Assembly: GCA_937858455.1 (NCBI GenBank)
Contig: CALLYN010000680.1
Coordinates: 1-6,141 of the forward strand
From: an uncultured Kouleothrix sp.
GTDB taxonomy: Bacteria; Chloroflexota; Chloroflexia; Chloroflexales; Roseiflexaceae
Length of the DNA: 6,141 bases
Reading direction: 5' to 3'
The position numbers and the translations under genes are program-made. This document shows, one piece after another, positions 1-5,910 of this stretch (position 1 is its first letter; every line of letters starts with the position of its first letter). Below the pieces are notes generated by a model that saw only the letters and a list, made by a program, of their open reading frames with translations, was not told where the DNA came from and ran no database searches.

Positions 1-32
1 GGGGGCGGCGAAGCCGCCCCCAAACCCCCACC
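1..32. repeat. GC hairpin repeat with C-rich tail, left copy
   Basis: Bases 1-9 (GGGGGCGGC) pair perfectly with 13-21 (GCCGCCCCC) around the 3-base loop GAA. The tail AAACCCCCACC follows at 22-32. The same stem and tail recur in the same orientation at 6107-6138, where the loop is TTC instead of GAA. A third stem with the same core lies at 3745-3771; read on the minus strand it has loop GAA and a related flank (CCCCCGAACCC). This is a short intergenic repeat of unknown function. The element may extend left of the window. Confidence 0.75.
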
Positions 33-78
33 AAAGTGTACGTAATCAAGCGAATATGTATTCTTGGTTGTTGGTTCT

Positions 79-1104
79 ATGACAGACGCGCTACAACCTG
101 GCCGTATGCTGGAGCTGCCCGCCGACCTGCGCATGGCGATCGAGCGCGCGCTGGCGGAGGTGCCGGCGCAGCGCTGGATGCGCGCGGCCCACGACCTGAG
201 CGAGCGCTATCGCGGCGCGCGCCCGCCCAACCGGCAGCCGCTGGCGACCGGCGCCGATCAGGCGTTGGGCTATGCCGCGCTGATCATGCCGGCGACGTAC
301 GCACAGCTGCGCGGCGCGCTGGCCGCGACTGCGGCGCGGTTGGCTGGCTGGCAGCCAGCTACGCTGCTCGACCTAGGCAGCGGCCCAGGAACCGCGCTTT
401 GGGCCGCCGGGGCGCAGTGGCCGGCGATCGGCGCGATGCGCGCCTATGAGCGCGAGCCTGCGCTGCTGAGCCTGGGGCGCGCGCTGTCGCGCGGAAGTGA
501 CCTGGCCGCAGTGCGCGAGGCGCGCTGGGAGCAGGCCGACCTGCGGGCTTTCGAGGCCAGCGCGCGCTACGACCTGGTGCTGCTCGGGCACGTGCTGAAT
601 GAGCTCGACTCGATCGACCGGCAGCGGGTGGTCGAGCAGGCATGGGCCGCCACCGCTGGCGTGCTGCTGATCGTTGAGCCGGGTACCGCTGCGGCCTTCG
701 AAGTCGTGCGCGCGGCGCGGGATGCCCTGCTGGCCGGCGGGGCGCACACGATCGCGCCGTGCGCCCACGACGAGCCGTGCCCGCTGCGCGACGACTGGTG
801 CCACTTCCCGCAGAGGCTCGTGCGCCCCGAGTTTCAGCGCCGCGCCCGCGCCGCGCCCTCGCAGTGGGAAGACAGCAAGTTTGCCTACGCTGCCATGGCG
901 CGCTTCGCCGCGCCCACGCCGATCTGGGGCCGGGTCATCCGCGAGCCAGCCAGCAACAAAGCCTACGCCGAGGCAACCGTCTCGGCGCGCGGTGGCGTTT
1001 CCCGGCTGCGCGGGCTCAAGCGCCATCGCGACGCATTTCGCTTTGTGAAAGGGCTGGAGTGGGGCCAGGCGCTTGGCGAGCCGCCGCCCGAGGATGTGCA
1101 GTAG
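79..1104 (+). CDS. Rsm22/METTL17-like small-ribosomal-subunit-associated methyltransferase family protein
   Basis: This 341-residue protein belongs to the Rsm22 family (mitochondrial Rsm22/METTL17 and bacterial relatives), which binds the small ribosomal subunit during assembly and has an S-adenosylmethionine-type fold. Visible motifs are SAM motif I LLDLGSGPGTA (residues 96-106), GHVLNELD (170-177) and VEPGT (199-203). The hallmark Cys block is APCAHDEPC...DWCHF (C228, C234, C241), and EDSKFAY (264-270) is also typical. In METTL17/Rsm22 four cysteines bind a 4Fe-4S cluster. Here the C-terminal fourth cysteine is absent, because no Cys follows C241. I chose the ATG at 79: an in-frame TTG lies at 64, but homology-like sequence starts later and neither start has a clear Shine-Dalgarno site. 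The gene stands alone and converges on the VTT gene. Family assignment is firm; the exact reaction is not known. Confidence 0.88.
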   Translation: MTDALQPGRMLELPADLRMAIERALAEVPAQRWMRAAHDLSERYRGARPPNRQPLATGADQALGYAALIMPATYAQLRGALAATAARLAGWQPATLLDLGSGPGTALWAAGAQWPAIGAMRAYEREPALLSLGRALSRGSDLAAVREARWEQADLRAFEASARYDLVLLGHVLNELDSIDRQRVVEQAWAATAGVLLIVEPGTAAAFEVVRAARDALLAGGAHTIAPCAHDEPCPLRDDWCHFPQRLVRPEFQRRARAAPSQWEDSKFAYAAMARFAAPTPIWGRVIREPASNKAYAEATVSARGGVSRLRGLKRHRDAFRFVKGLEWGQALGEPPPEDVQ

Positions 1105-1223
1105 CGGAGCCGCCCGAAAAGCCGCCGAGGGCTGCGCAGGCGCAGGGTGCCTTTGCGCCTCGTATGCGCGCCGGGCTCGCTGCACTACCTTTCAAATACC
1201 AAGGCCAGCGGAAGGTTGCCGCC

Positions 1224-1281
1224 AAGACTCAAAGACGCGCAGGCGATCGGAGGCTCCATATTCTTCGCGTCTTCGAGTCTT
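1224..1281. repeat. Imperfect inverted repeat between convergent genes
   Basis: Bases 1224-1239 (AAGACTCAAAGACGCG) pair with 1266-1281 (CGCGTCTTCGAGTCTT) at 15 of 16 positions, leaving a 26-base loop. Neither side has a T run, so it does not look like an intrinsic terminator, although it lies between the 3' ends of two convergent genes. It is AT-richer than its surroundings and is built of repeated GACTC/GACGC-like words. This differs from the GGC-N3-GCC hairpins elsewhere in the window. The rest of the gap (1105-1223 and 1282-1306) shows no supported gene. Confidence 0.6.
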
Positions 1282-1306
1282 CGTGGCTATTTGGAAAGAA
1301 TAGGGG

Positions 1307-1975
1307 CTAGCTGGGCGTACGCGCCAGGCGGCGGCGCCACCACAGGCCGGCCAGCGTTGCCACCACTGCGAACAGCGCGAACAGCGACACGCGCCACGTG
1401 GTGGTCTCGGCCAGCAGCAGATCGTGGCCGAGGGCCGTCCAGGCGAAGGTGCCGGGAAGCATGCCAACGGCGGTGGCGAGCATGAAGCGGCTGAAGCCAA
1501 TGCTGCTGAGGCCCGCGAGGTAGCTGATCAGGTCAAACGAGACGATCGGCGTGAGCCTGGCGATCAGCACCACCCAGAAGCCGCGCTCGGCGCCGAACTG
1601 GCCGAGCCGCTCGATGTTCCCCTGGCCGATCGCGCGCGCCACCAGCGCGTGGCCGAACAGCCGCGCAAGCCAGAATGCCGCGCTCGCGCCGAGCATGCCG
1701 CCCGCCCACGAGAGCAGCGTGCCCCACCAGATGCCAAACACCACGCCGTTGGTCGCCGCGACGAGCGAGCCGGGCAGCGGCGCGATCACCGACTGCAGCA
1801 GCATCAGCAGCAGGCTGATCGCCGGCGCCCACAGGCCGAAGCCGCGCACATACGCGGCGATTGCGGCGATCGAGCCGGCGTTGAGCGCGCCCATTGCTGC
1901 GGCCCACCAGCCCGGCCGCAGCCAGGCGCTGAGCGCGATCAGCACAATTGCCAGGATCATTGCGGCGCGTTTCAT
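1307..1975 (-). CDS. TVP38/TMEM64 family (VTT domain) inner-membrane protein
   Basis: This 222-residue polytopic membrane protein carries a VTT (SNARE-associated/DedA-like) domain. An N-terminal hydrophobic segment (about 5-19) is followed by a membrane helix at about 46-63. The conserved re-entrant block comes next: APLPGS (65-70), then NGVVFG (76-81) and GGMLGASAAFWLARLFG (92-108). RLTPIVSFDLISYLAGLSSI (140-159) and GMLPGTFAWTALG (171-183) are typical of TVP38 proteins. A final helix at about 195-213 ends in a basic tail (WWRRRLAR). Family members are linked to membrane integrity or lipid/ion transport, but the substrate is generally unknown. The start is well supported by a GGAGG site (complement of 1980-1984) four bases before the ATG. 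It is transcribed divergently from the DUF2085 gene. Confidence 0.9.
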   Translation of the reverse strand: MKRAAMILAIVLIALSAWLRPGWWAAAMGALNAGSIAAIAAYVRGFGLWAPAISLLLMLLQSVIAPLPGSLVAATNGVVFGIWWGTLLSWAGGMLGASAAFWLARLFGHALVARAIGQGNIERLGQFGAERGFWVVLIARLTPIVSFDLISYLAGLSSIGFSRFMLATAVGMLPGTFAWTALGHDLLLAETTTWRVSLFALFAVVATLAGLWWRRRLARTPS

Positions 1976-1979
1976 GCCA

Positions 1980-1984
1980 CCTCC
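1980..1984 (-). promoter_or_regulatory. Strong Shine-Dalgarno site for the VTT gene
   Basis: The minus strand reads GGAGG, then TGGC, then ATG. It is the clearest ribosome binding site in the window and fixes the VTT start at 1975. Confidence 0.75.
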
Positions 1985-1990
1985 GTTTGT

Positions 1991-2016
1991 TCGCTTTCTT
2001 TTTGCTCGCTTTCTTT
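1991..2016. repeat. Short tandem duplication next to the palindrome
   Basis: TCGCTTTCTTT occurs at 1991-2001 and again at 2006-2016, a 15-base period. The second copy overlaps the start of the palindrome arm at 2011. This looks like a local slippage duplication of the element's flank. Confidence 0.6.
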
Positions 2017-2062
2017 GAGTGATGCTCTGCCCGGCTTTGCCGGCAGAGCATCACTCAAAGAA
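2011..2062. repeat. Long palindrome between divergent genes
   Basis: Left arm 2011-2030 (TTCTTTGAGTGATGCTCTGC) pairs perfectly with 2043-2062. An inner stem follows, CGGC at 2032-2035 with GCCG at 2039-2042, loop TTT and a single bulged C at 2031, so the total is 24 pairs. A further 7-base inverted match, CGTTTGT (1984-1990) with ACAAACG (2068-2074), brackets it and could be the outer edge of a roughly 91-base element. The core CTGCCCGGC-N3-GCC(G)GGCAG is shared with the palindrome at 3777-3819, while the outer arms differ. It lies upstream of both flanking genes, so it is more like a REP/MITE-type repeat than a terminator. Confidence 0.8.
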
Positions 2063-2163
2063 GTAGGACAAACGCAGTTGGCGTGCTCAGCTTTCGGCAG
2101 AAAAGTACCGTGCTGCCGCAGGCACTTTGCACGGCTTCGGGAAGATGTCGCGCCCGGCGCGTG

Positions 2164-2172
2164 TGGTATTAT
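2164..2172 (+). promoter_or_regulatory. Candidate extended -10 promoter for the DUF2085 and GpsA-like genes
   Basis: TGGTATTAT (2164-2172) matches an extended -10 element (TGnTATAAT, one mismatch in the hexamer). No good -35 hexamer sits 16-18 bases upstream, as is common for extended -10 promoters. The predicted start of transcription near 2179 gives a leader of about 18 bases before the ATG at 2197. The promoter upstream of the response regulator has the same form. This is inferred from sequence only. Confidence 0.45.
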
Positions 2173-2196
2173 GGCACAGAATTCAGAAGAGGACAT

Positions 2197-2748
2197 ATGG
2201 CGAAAGCTCCAATCGCCTCCCCAGCGGCTCGCTCGCTCGAGCGGGCGGCGCAGTGGGGGCTGCGGCACTGGCTGCTGCTGCTGAACTCGGGCGCGGTGCT
2301 CTACGCGGGGCTGCCGTGGCTTTCGCCGCTCGCGAAGGCCAGCGGCCACCCGCTACTGGGCGATCTGCTGTTTCGGCTGTACACGCCGCTGTGCCACCAG
2401 CTCGCCGCGCGCTCGTTTGTGTGCCTGGGGCACCAGGTCGCGTTCTGCCACCGCTGCACGGCGATGTACACCTCGATCGCGGTTGGCGGGCTGCTGTTCG
2501 CAGCGCTGCGCCGCTGGCTGCCGCCGCGCTCGCTGCGGCTAGCCGGGCTGCTGCTGCTGCCGATCGCGCTGGATGGCGGCTCGCACTTGCTCGACGACGT
2601 GCTTGGGCTGGGCTGGCGCGGCGGCGGCGATGCGATCGGCACGCCGAACTTCTGGCTGCGCATGTTCACCGGGGCGCTGGTGGGCCTGGCGGCGCTGCTG
2701 GTGGTGTACCCGCGGCTCGAGCGCGACCTGGCGCGCATGGCGGCGTAG
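2197..2748 (+). CDS. DUF2085 family membrane protein
   Basis: This 183-residue predicted membrane protein has the DUF2085 signature FRLYTPLCHQLAARSF (59-74) followed by HQVAFCHRCTAMY (79-91). Conserved Cys/His residues are C66, H67, C84 and C87, with an extra C76. Hydrophobic segments lie at about 24-45, 92-106, 113-126 and 156-171. DGGSHLLDD (126-134) and LRMFTGALVG (154-163) match the family's C-terminal half. The Cys/His cluster resembles a metal- or redox-active site, but the family's function is not known. I chose the ATG at 2197 because AAGAGG lies four bases before it and the family homology starts after it; the reading frame stays open upstream to 2083 but that part looks non-coding. 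The stop is 30 bases before the GpsA-like gene, so they are probably cotranscribed. Confidence 0.82.
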   Translation: MAKAPIASPAARSLERAAQWGLRHWLLLLNSGAVLYAGLPWLSPLAKASGHPLLGDLLFRLYTPLCHQLAARSFVCLGHQVAFCHRCTAMYTSIAVGGLLFAALRRWLPPRSLRLAGLLLLPIALDGGSHLLDDVLGLGWRGGGDAIGTPNFWLRMFTGALVGLAALLVVYPRLERDLARMAA

Positions 2749-2778
2749 TCGCGGCTTTGTAACGGTGAGTAAGCAGCT

Positions 2779-3711
2779 ATGCAGATCGGCATTGTTGGCC
2801 TGGGCAACCTGGGCACCGCCGTGGCGAACCTGATCGCCGCCAATGGCCACGATGTGCTTGGCTGGGAATATCAGGCGCCGGTGGTGGGCGAGATCAACGC
2901 GTCGCACGCCAACACGCGCTTTCTGCCGGGCGTTGCGCTCAGCCCGCGCCTGCGCGCGACAACCGCGCTGGCCGAGGTGTTTGGCCAGGCCGAGATCGTG
3001 TTTGTGGCGCTGCCGTCGGCGTTTCTTTCGGCTACGCTTGCCCCGGCCCGCGCATGGGCGAGCGCATCCACGCTGCTGGTGAACCTGGCCAAAGGCATCG
3101 ATCGCACCACCGGGCTGACGTCGTTTCAGACGCTGGCGCAGCTCTTCCCGGCTCACCGCAAGGTCATGCTCTCGGGGCCGTCGATCGCCAACGAGTTTGC
3201 GGCCGGGCTGCCGACGGTGGTGGTGATCGCCGGGCCGAGCACTAGCGACCTGCTGCTAGTGGCGCGCGCGCTCGACAACGAGCACTTTCGCGTGCGCTTC
3301 TCCGACGACACCATTGGCGTCGAGCTGGGCGGGATCTTGAAGAATGCGTATGTGATCGGCCTGGGGATGTTCGACGGCCAGCGGATCGAGAGCGTGAACT
3401 TTCGCTCGGTATACCTGACGCTGGCGCTCGAAGAGATGACGCGGATCGGCGTGAGCCTGGGCGCGCGCCCCGAGAGCTTTGCGTACCTCCGGCGGCTGGG
3501 CGTGCTGCTGGCCAGCGGCCTCGCGATCGACGCGATCGAGCGGCAGATGGGCGTGCTGCCCGAGGGCTACAATACGATCCAGACGATTCTGATGGTGGCC
3601 GAGAAGCTGCACGTGCCCGCGCCGCTGGCCAAGGGCCTGTGGGATGTGATCCAGGGCCGCCGCAGCGCCGAGCGCTTTATCTATTCATTTATTCGCGATT
3701 TCGTCGATTAG
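2779..3711 (+). CDS. NAD(P)-dependent glycerol-3-phosphate dehydrogenase-like protein lacking the substrate-binding block
   Basis: This 310-residue protein is related to GpsA, which reduces dihydroxyacetone phosphate to glycerol 3-phosphate for lipid synthesis. The Rossmann motif is GIVGLGNLG (4-12). AKG (104-106, K105), LSGPSIANEFAAGLPT (131-146) and IGVELGGILKNAYVIGLGM (179-197) match GpsA, with the likely catalytic K188 and N189. From about 233 to 248 the usual GDLxxTCxxxxSRN stretch is missing. Compared with Escherichia coli GpsA from memory, about 17 residues are absent in frame, removing the Asp, Thr, Arg and Asn that contact the substrate. The ITRG block just before it reads LTLA. Homology resumes at PEGYNT (261-266). 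The protein is shorter than typical GpsA (about 330-340). A GGTGAG site (2764-2769) lies nine bases before the ATG. Superfamily membership is firm; the true substrate is open, so I give no gene symbol. Confidence 0.83.
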   Translation: MQIGIVGLGNLGTAVANLIAANGHDVLGWEYQAPVVGEINASHANTRFLPGVALSPRLRATTALAEVFGQAEIVFVALPSAFLSATLAPARAWASASTLLVNLAKGIDRTTGLTSFQTLAQLFPAHRKVMLSGPSIANEFAAGLPTVVVIAGPSTSDLLLVARALDNEHFRVRFSDDTIGVELGGILKNAYVIGLGMFDGQRIESVNFRSVYLTLALEEMTRIGVSLGARPESFAYLRRLGVLLASGLAIDAIERQMGVLPEGYNTIQTILMVAEKLHVPAPLAKGLWDVIQGRRSAERFIYSFIRDFVD

Positions 3712-3744
3712 CTGTGGCTTCGCCTGGTTGTTTCTATGCACGGG

Positions 3745-3779
3745 TTCGGGGGCGGCTTCGCCGCCCCCGAACTTCTTTT
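3745..3779 (+). terminator. Intrinsic terminator of the DUF2085/GpsA-like operon
   Basis: A perfect 12-bp stem (3745-3756 with 3760-3771) closes on a TTC loop and is followed on the + strand by CTTCTTTT (3772-3779). It starts 33 bases after the GpsA-like stop. The stem core GGGGGCGGC/GCCGCCCCC is the same as in the hairpins at 1-21 and 6107-6127, so a dispersed repeat appears to serve as terminator here. Confidence 0.65.
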
Positions 3780-3819
3780 GGTATGCCCTGCCCGGCAAAG
3801 CCGGGCAGGGCATACCAAA
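3777..3819. repeat. Perfect 20-bp palindrome between convergent genes
   Basis: Bases 3777-3796 (TTTGGTATGCCCTGCCCGGC) pair perfectly with 3800-3819 around loop AAA. It shares the core CTGCCCGGC-N3-GCC(G)GGCAG with the palindrome at 2011-2062 but has different outer arms. It begins within the T tract of the preceding terminator, so the two hairpins compete for or share those bases. On the minus strand it lies 42 bases after the kinase stop and could slow transcription, but no T run follows in that direction. Confidence 0.8.
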
Positions 3820-3861
3820 GACCGGCCAGTGCCTCGCGCTTTTCTCGGATGAGGCTGCCGG

Positions 3862-5229
3862 CTAGGCATCGGCCTGGGCGCCGACGGGATGCGCCGCGCT
3901 GACGCCCGGCAGCGTGATCGTCACGCTGGTGCCGCGCGCAAGCTGGCTTTCGATCGCGATATGGCCGTGCTGGCCCTCGACCAGCGCGCGAGCGATCGAG
4001 AGGCCGAGCCCATTGCCGTGCCCATCGCTGCCGCGCGCCGCGCCGCCACGGTAGAAGCGCTCGAAGACGTGCGGCAGGTGCTCGGGCGCGATGCCGCTGC
4101 CGGTGTCGCTGACGCGCAGCTCGGCAGTGGCGTTGCTGACGCGGCCCGAGATGCTGATGCTGCCGCCCGGCGGGGTGTGGCGCAGCGCGTTGTCGAGCAC
4201 GATCAGCAGCACTTGGCGCAGCCGCATCTGGTCGGCCTGGGCCATGCCGCTGCCCTGGCCCTCGAGCCGCACCTTGCGCTCGTCGGCGACCCGCCCGACC
4301 TGGCGGCGCACGCCGTCGATCAGCGTGGCTATGTCGACGGGGCCGTGCTCGAAGGTGAGCTGGCCGGCGTCGAGCCGCGAAAGCAGCAGCAGGTCGTCGA
4401 CCAGCTGGTTCATGTGGTCGCTTTCGTGCAGCACATCGTTCAGCAGCTCGCGCCGATCGGTGTCGGCGGCGGGCAGGCTGCGCAGCGCCACCTCGGCGCT
4501 GGCGCGCAGCAGCGTGAGCGGGGCGCGCAGCTCGTGGCTGGCGTTGGCGACGAACTGCTGCTGGCGCGCCCAGGCTGCCTGCGTCGGGCGCAGCGTGCGG
4601 CCGGCCAGCCACCAGCACACTGCGGCGAGCAGCACCGCGCTGCTGGCGCCTAAGATCAGCAGGCCCAGCACTAGCTGCCGGAGCACGCGGTCCTGGTCGG
4701 ACAGCGACCGGCCCAGCTGGAGCACGCTGGCAGGGGCAGCGTCGTCGACTCGATACGTCAGCAGGCGTACGCGCGCGCCGCTCGCCAGGGTGATCGTGCG
4801 GCTATCCTGGCCGGCGGCCAGCGCCGCGGCTACCGCCGCCTGGTCGGGCACTGCCGGCTTGGCGGCGTCGACCGAGGCCAGCAGCTGGCCTCGCCGGTTC
4901 AGCGGCAGCACGTAGATCGCCGCCAGGTCGCCGTCGTAGCGAGTGTCGGCGGCCTGATGGTGGTCTTCGTCTTCTTCGTGGGAAGGCTGGGTCGGCGGCG
5001 GGCCGGCGTGGCTGCGCAGCCACGCCGTATTGGCGGCGGCCAGCGGGCCTGGCAGCGCGAGGCCGGCGCCGCGAAACTCCTGCGCCATGCGGAACGCCAG
5101 CGCCAGGTCGGTGGTGCGCTGAAAGTAGGCGTCGAGCAGCCAGTACGCGCCGGCGCCGTTCAGCCCGATCAATGCCAGCGTCGCCAGCAGGTAGAGCAGC
5201 GTCAGGCGTATGCGCAGGCCGCTAAACAT
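3862..5229 (-). CDS. Two-component sensor histidine kinase (HisKA/HATPase_c)
   Basis: This 455-residue membrane sensor kinase autophosphorylates and passes phosphate to the response regulator encoded just upstream. An N-terminal helix (about 8-33) and a second helix (about 184-209) bracket an extracytoplasmic domain of about 150 residues. That domain has an acidic/His patch, SHEEDEDHHQ (83-92). A short linker (LAGRTLRPTQ, 208-217) replaces a full HAMP domain. The H-box FVANASHELRAPLTLL (226-241) has phosphoacceptor H232. The N-box is LDNALRHTP (345-353, N347), G1 is DTGSGI (375-380), the F-box is FERFYR (389-394) and G2 is GNGLGLSIARAL (405-416). The start at 5229 is supported by GAGG (complement of 5236-5239) six bases upstream and by placing the first helix at the N terminus; the frame is open further to 5328 inside the regulator gene. 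It overlaps the regulator by 8 bases (ATGTTTAG), suggesting translational coupling. The stimulus is unknown. Confidence 0.93.
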   Translation of the reverse strand: MFSGLRIRLTLLYLLATLALIGLNGAGAYWLLDAYFQRTTDLALAFRMAQEFRGAGLALPGPLAAANTAWLRSHAGPPPTQPSHEEDEDHHQAADTRYDGDLAAIYVLPLNRRGQLLASVDAAKPAVPDQAAVAAALAAGQDSRTITLASGARVRLLTYRVDDAAPASVLQLGRSLSDQDRVLRQLVLGLLILGASSAVLLAAVCWWLAGRTLRPTQAAWARQQQFVANASHELRAPLTLLRASAEVALRSLPAADTDRRELLNDVLHESDHMNQLVDDLLLLSRLDAGQLTFEHGPVDIATLIDGVRRQVGRVADERKVRLEGQGSGMAQADQMRLRQVLLIVLDNALRHTPPGGSISISGRVSNATAELRVSDTGSGIAPEHLPHVFERFYRGGAARGSDGHGNGLGLSIARALVEGQHGHIAIESQLARGTSVTITLPGVSAAHPVGAQADA

Positions 5230-5905
5230 CGCCGGCCTCGAGCCGATAGCCGACGCCGCGCACGGTCTGGATCGGGTCGGGGTGGCCGTCGACATGCAGT
5301 TTGCGGCGCAGGTACGAGATGTAGACATCGACCATCGACGCCTGCACGTCGCGCTCGTACGACCAGACGTAATCGAGGATTTGCTGGCGGTTCAGAACCT
5401 GGTTGGGGTGGCGCATGAGGCACTCGAGCAGGTTCCACTCGGTGACGGTCAGGTCGATCGTGTGCTGGCCGCGGCGCACGGTGCGGGCGCGCAGATCGAG
5501 CACCAGGTCGCGCCCGCGCAGCTCCCACGGGTCGGCGGCGGCGGGGGTGAAGCGCCGGCCAAGCGCCCGGACGCGCGCGAGCAGCTCTTCGAAGGCAAAC
5601 GGCTTGACGAGGTAGTCGTCGGCGCCGCTGTCGAGCCCGGCCACGCGATCTTCGATCTGGCTGCGCGCGGTGAGCATCAGCAGCGCGGTGGGCAGGCGCG
5701 CGGCGCGCACCGCCCGGCAGATCGCCGGCCCGTCGCGGCCCGGCAGCATCCAGTCGATGATCGCGACGTCGTAGGTGCCGCGCAGCGCCAGCTCAAGCCC
5801 ACTCTCGCCGTCGTCGGTCTGGTCGACGCTCATATGCTCTTCTTCCAGCACCCGCGTCATCAGCCGCGCCAGGCGCCGGTCGTCTTCTATTACTAAAATA
5901 CGCAT
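5222..5905 (-). CDS. OmpR/PhoB-family DNA-binding response regulator
   Basis: This 227-residue regulator has a receiver domain (1-115) and a winged-helix output domain (about 126-222). Receiver residues are all present: acidic pair D8/D9, phosphoacceptor D51 (VAIIDWMLPG), T79 (LMLTAR) and K101 (DYLVKPF). The output domain shows LTVTEWNLLECLMRHPNQVL (152-171) and the recognition/wing region VDVYISYLRRKL (192-203) plus TVRGVGYRL (214-222), typical of OmpR/PhoB. The ATG at 5905 puts MRILVIEDD at the N terminus as in the family; an in-frame ATG at 5965 would add 20 unconserved residues. No clear Shine-Dalgarno site precedes 5905. It is the first gene of a two-gene operon with the kinase. Targets cannot be read from the context, but autoregulation is plausible. 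Confidence 0.95.
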   Translation of the reverse strand: MRILVIEDDRRLARLMTRVLEEEHMSVDQTDDGESGLELALRGTYDVAIIDWMLPGRDGPAICRAVRAARLPTALLMLTARSQIEDRVAGLDSGADDYLVKPFAFEELLARVRALGRRFTPAAADPWELRGRDLVLDLRARTVRRGQHTIDLTVTEWNLLECLMRHPNQVLNRQQILDYVWSYERDVQASMVDVYISYLRRKLHVDGHPDPIQTVRGVGYRLEAGDV

Positions 5906-5910
5906 GGAAG

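Noticed and set aside
37..64. Possible promoter for the Rsm22-like gene (TATTCT at 59-64 or CGTAAT at 41-46)
   Set aside because: Neither hexamer has a proper extended TG or a -35 partner, so it is too weak to annotate.
65..81. TGGTTGTTGGTTCTATG before the Rsm22-like start resembles TGGTTGTTTCTATG at 3725-3738
   Set aside because: The match needs a 3-base gap, and the two sites sit differently relative to their nearby hairpins, so chance is likely.
373..1185. Long minus-strand open frame opposite the Rsm22-like gene
   Set aside because: It is rich in Arg/Ala/Pro with no recognisable domain and lies opposite a well-supported gene; GC-rich DNA makes such frames by chance.
1424..2284. Plus-strand open frame of 286 residues across the VTT gene and intergenic palindrome
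   Set aside because: It is antisense to a clear membrane protein, has low-complexity charged composition and runs through the hairpin repeat.
3736..3870. Small plus-strand frame starting at the ATG after the GpsA-like stop
   Set aside because: It would be translated straight through the terminator and the 20-bp palindrome and lacks a ribosome binding site.
3889..4915. Plus-strand open frames opposite the histidine kinase
   Set aside because: The kinase on the minus strand has all catalytic boxes; the opposite frames show no domain or ribosome binding site.
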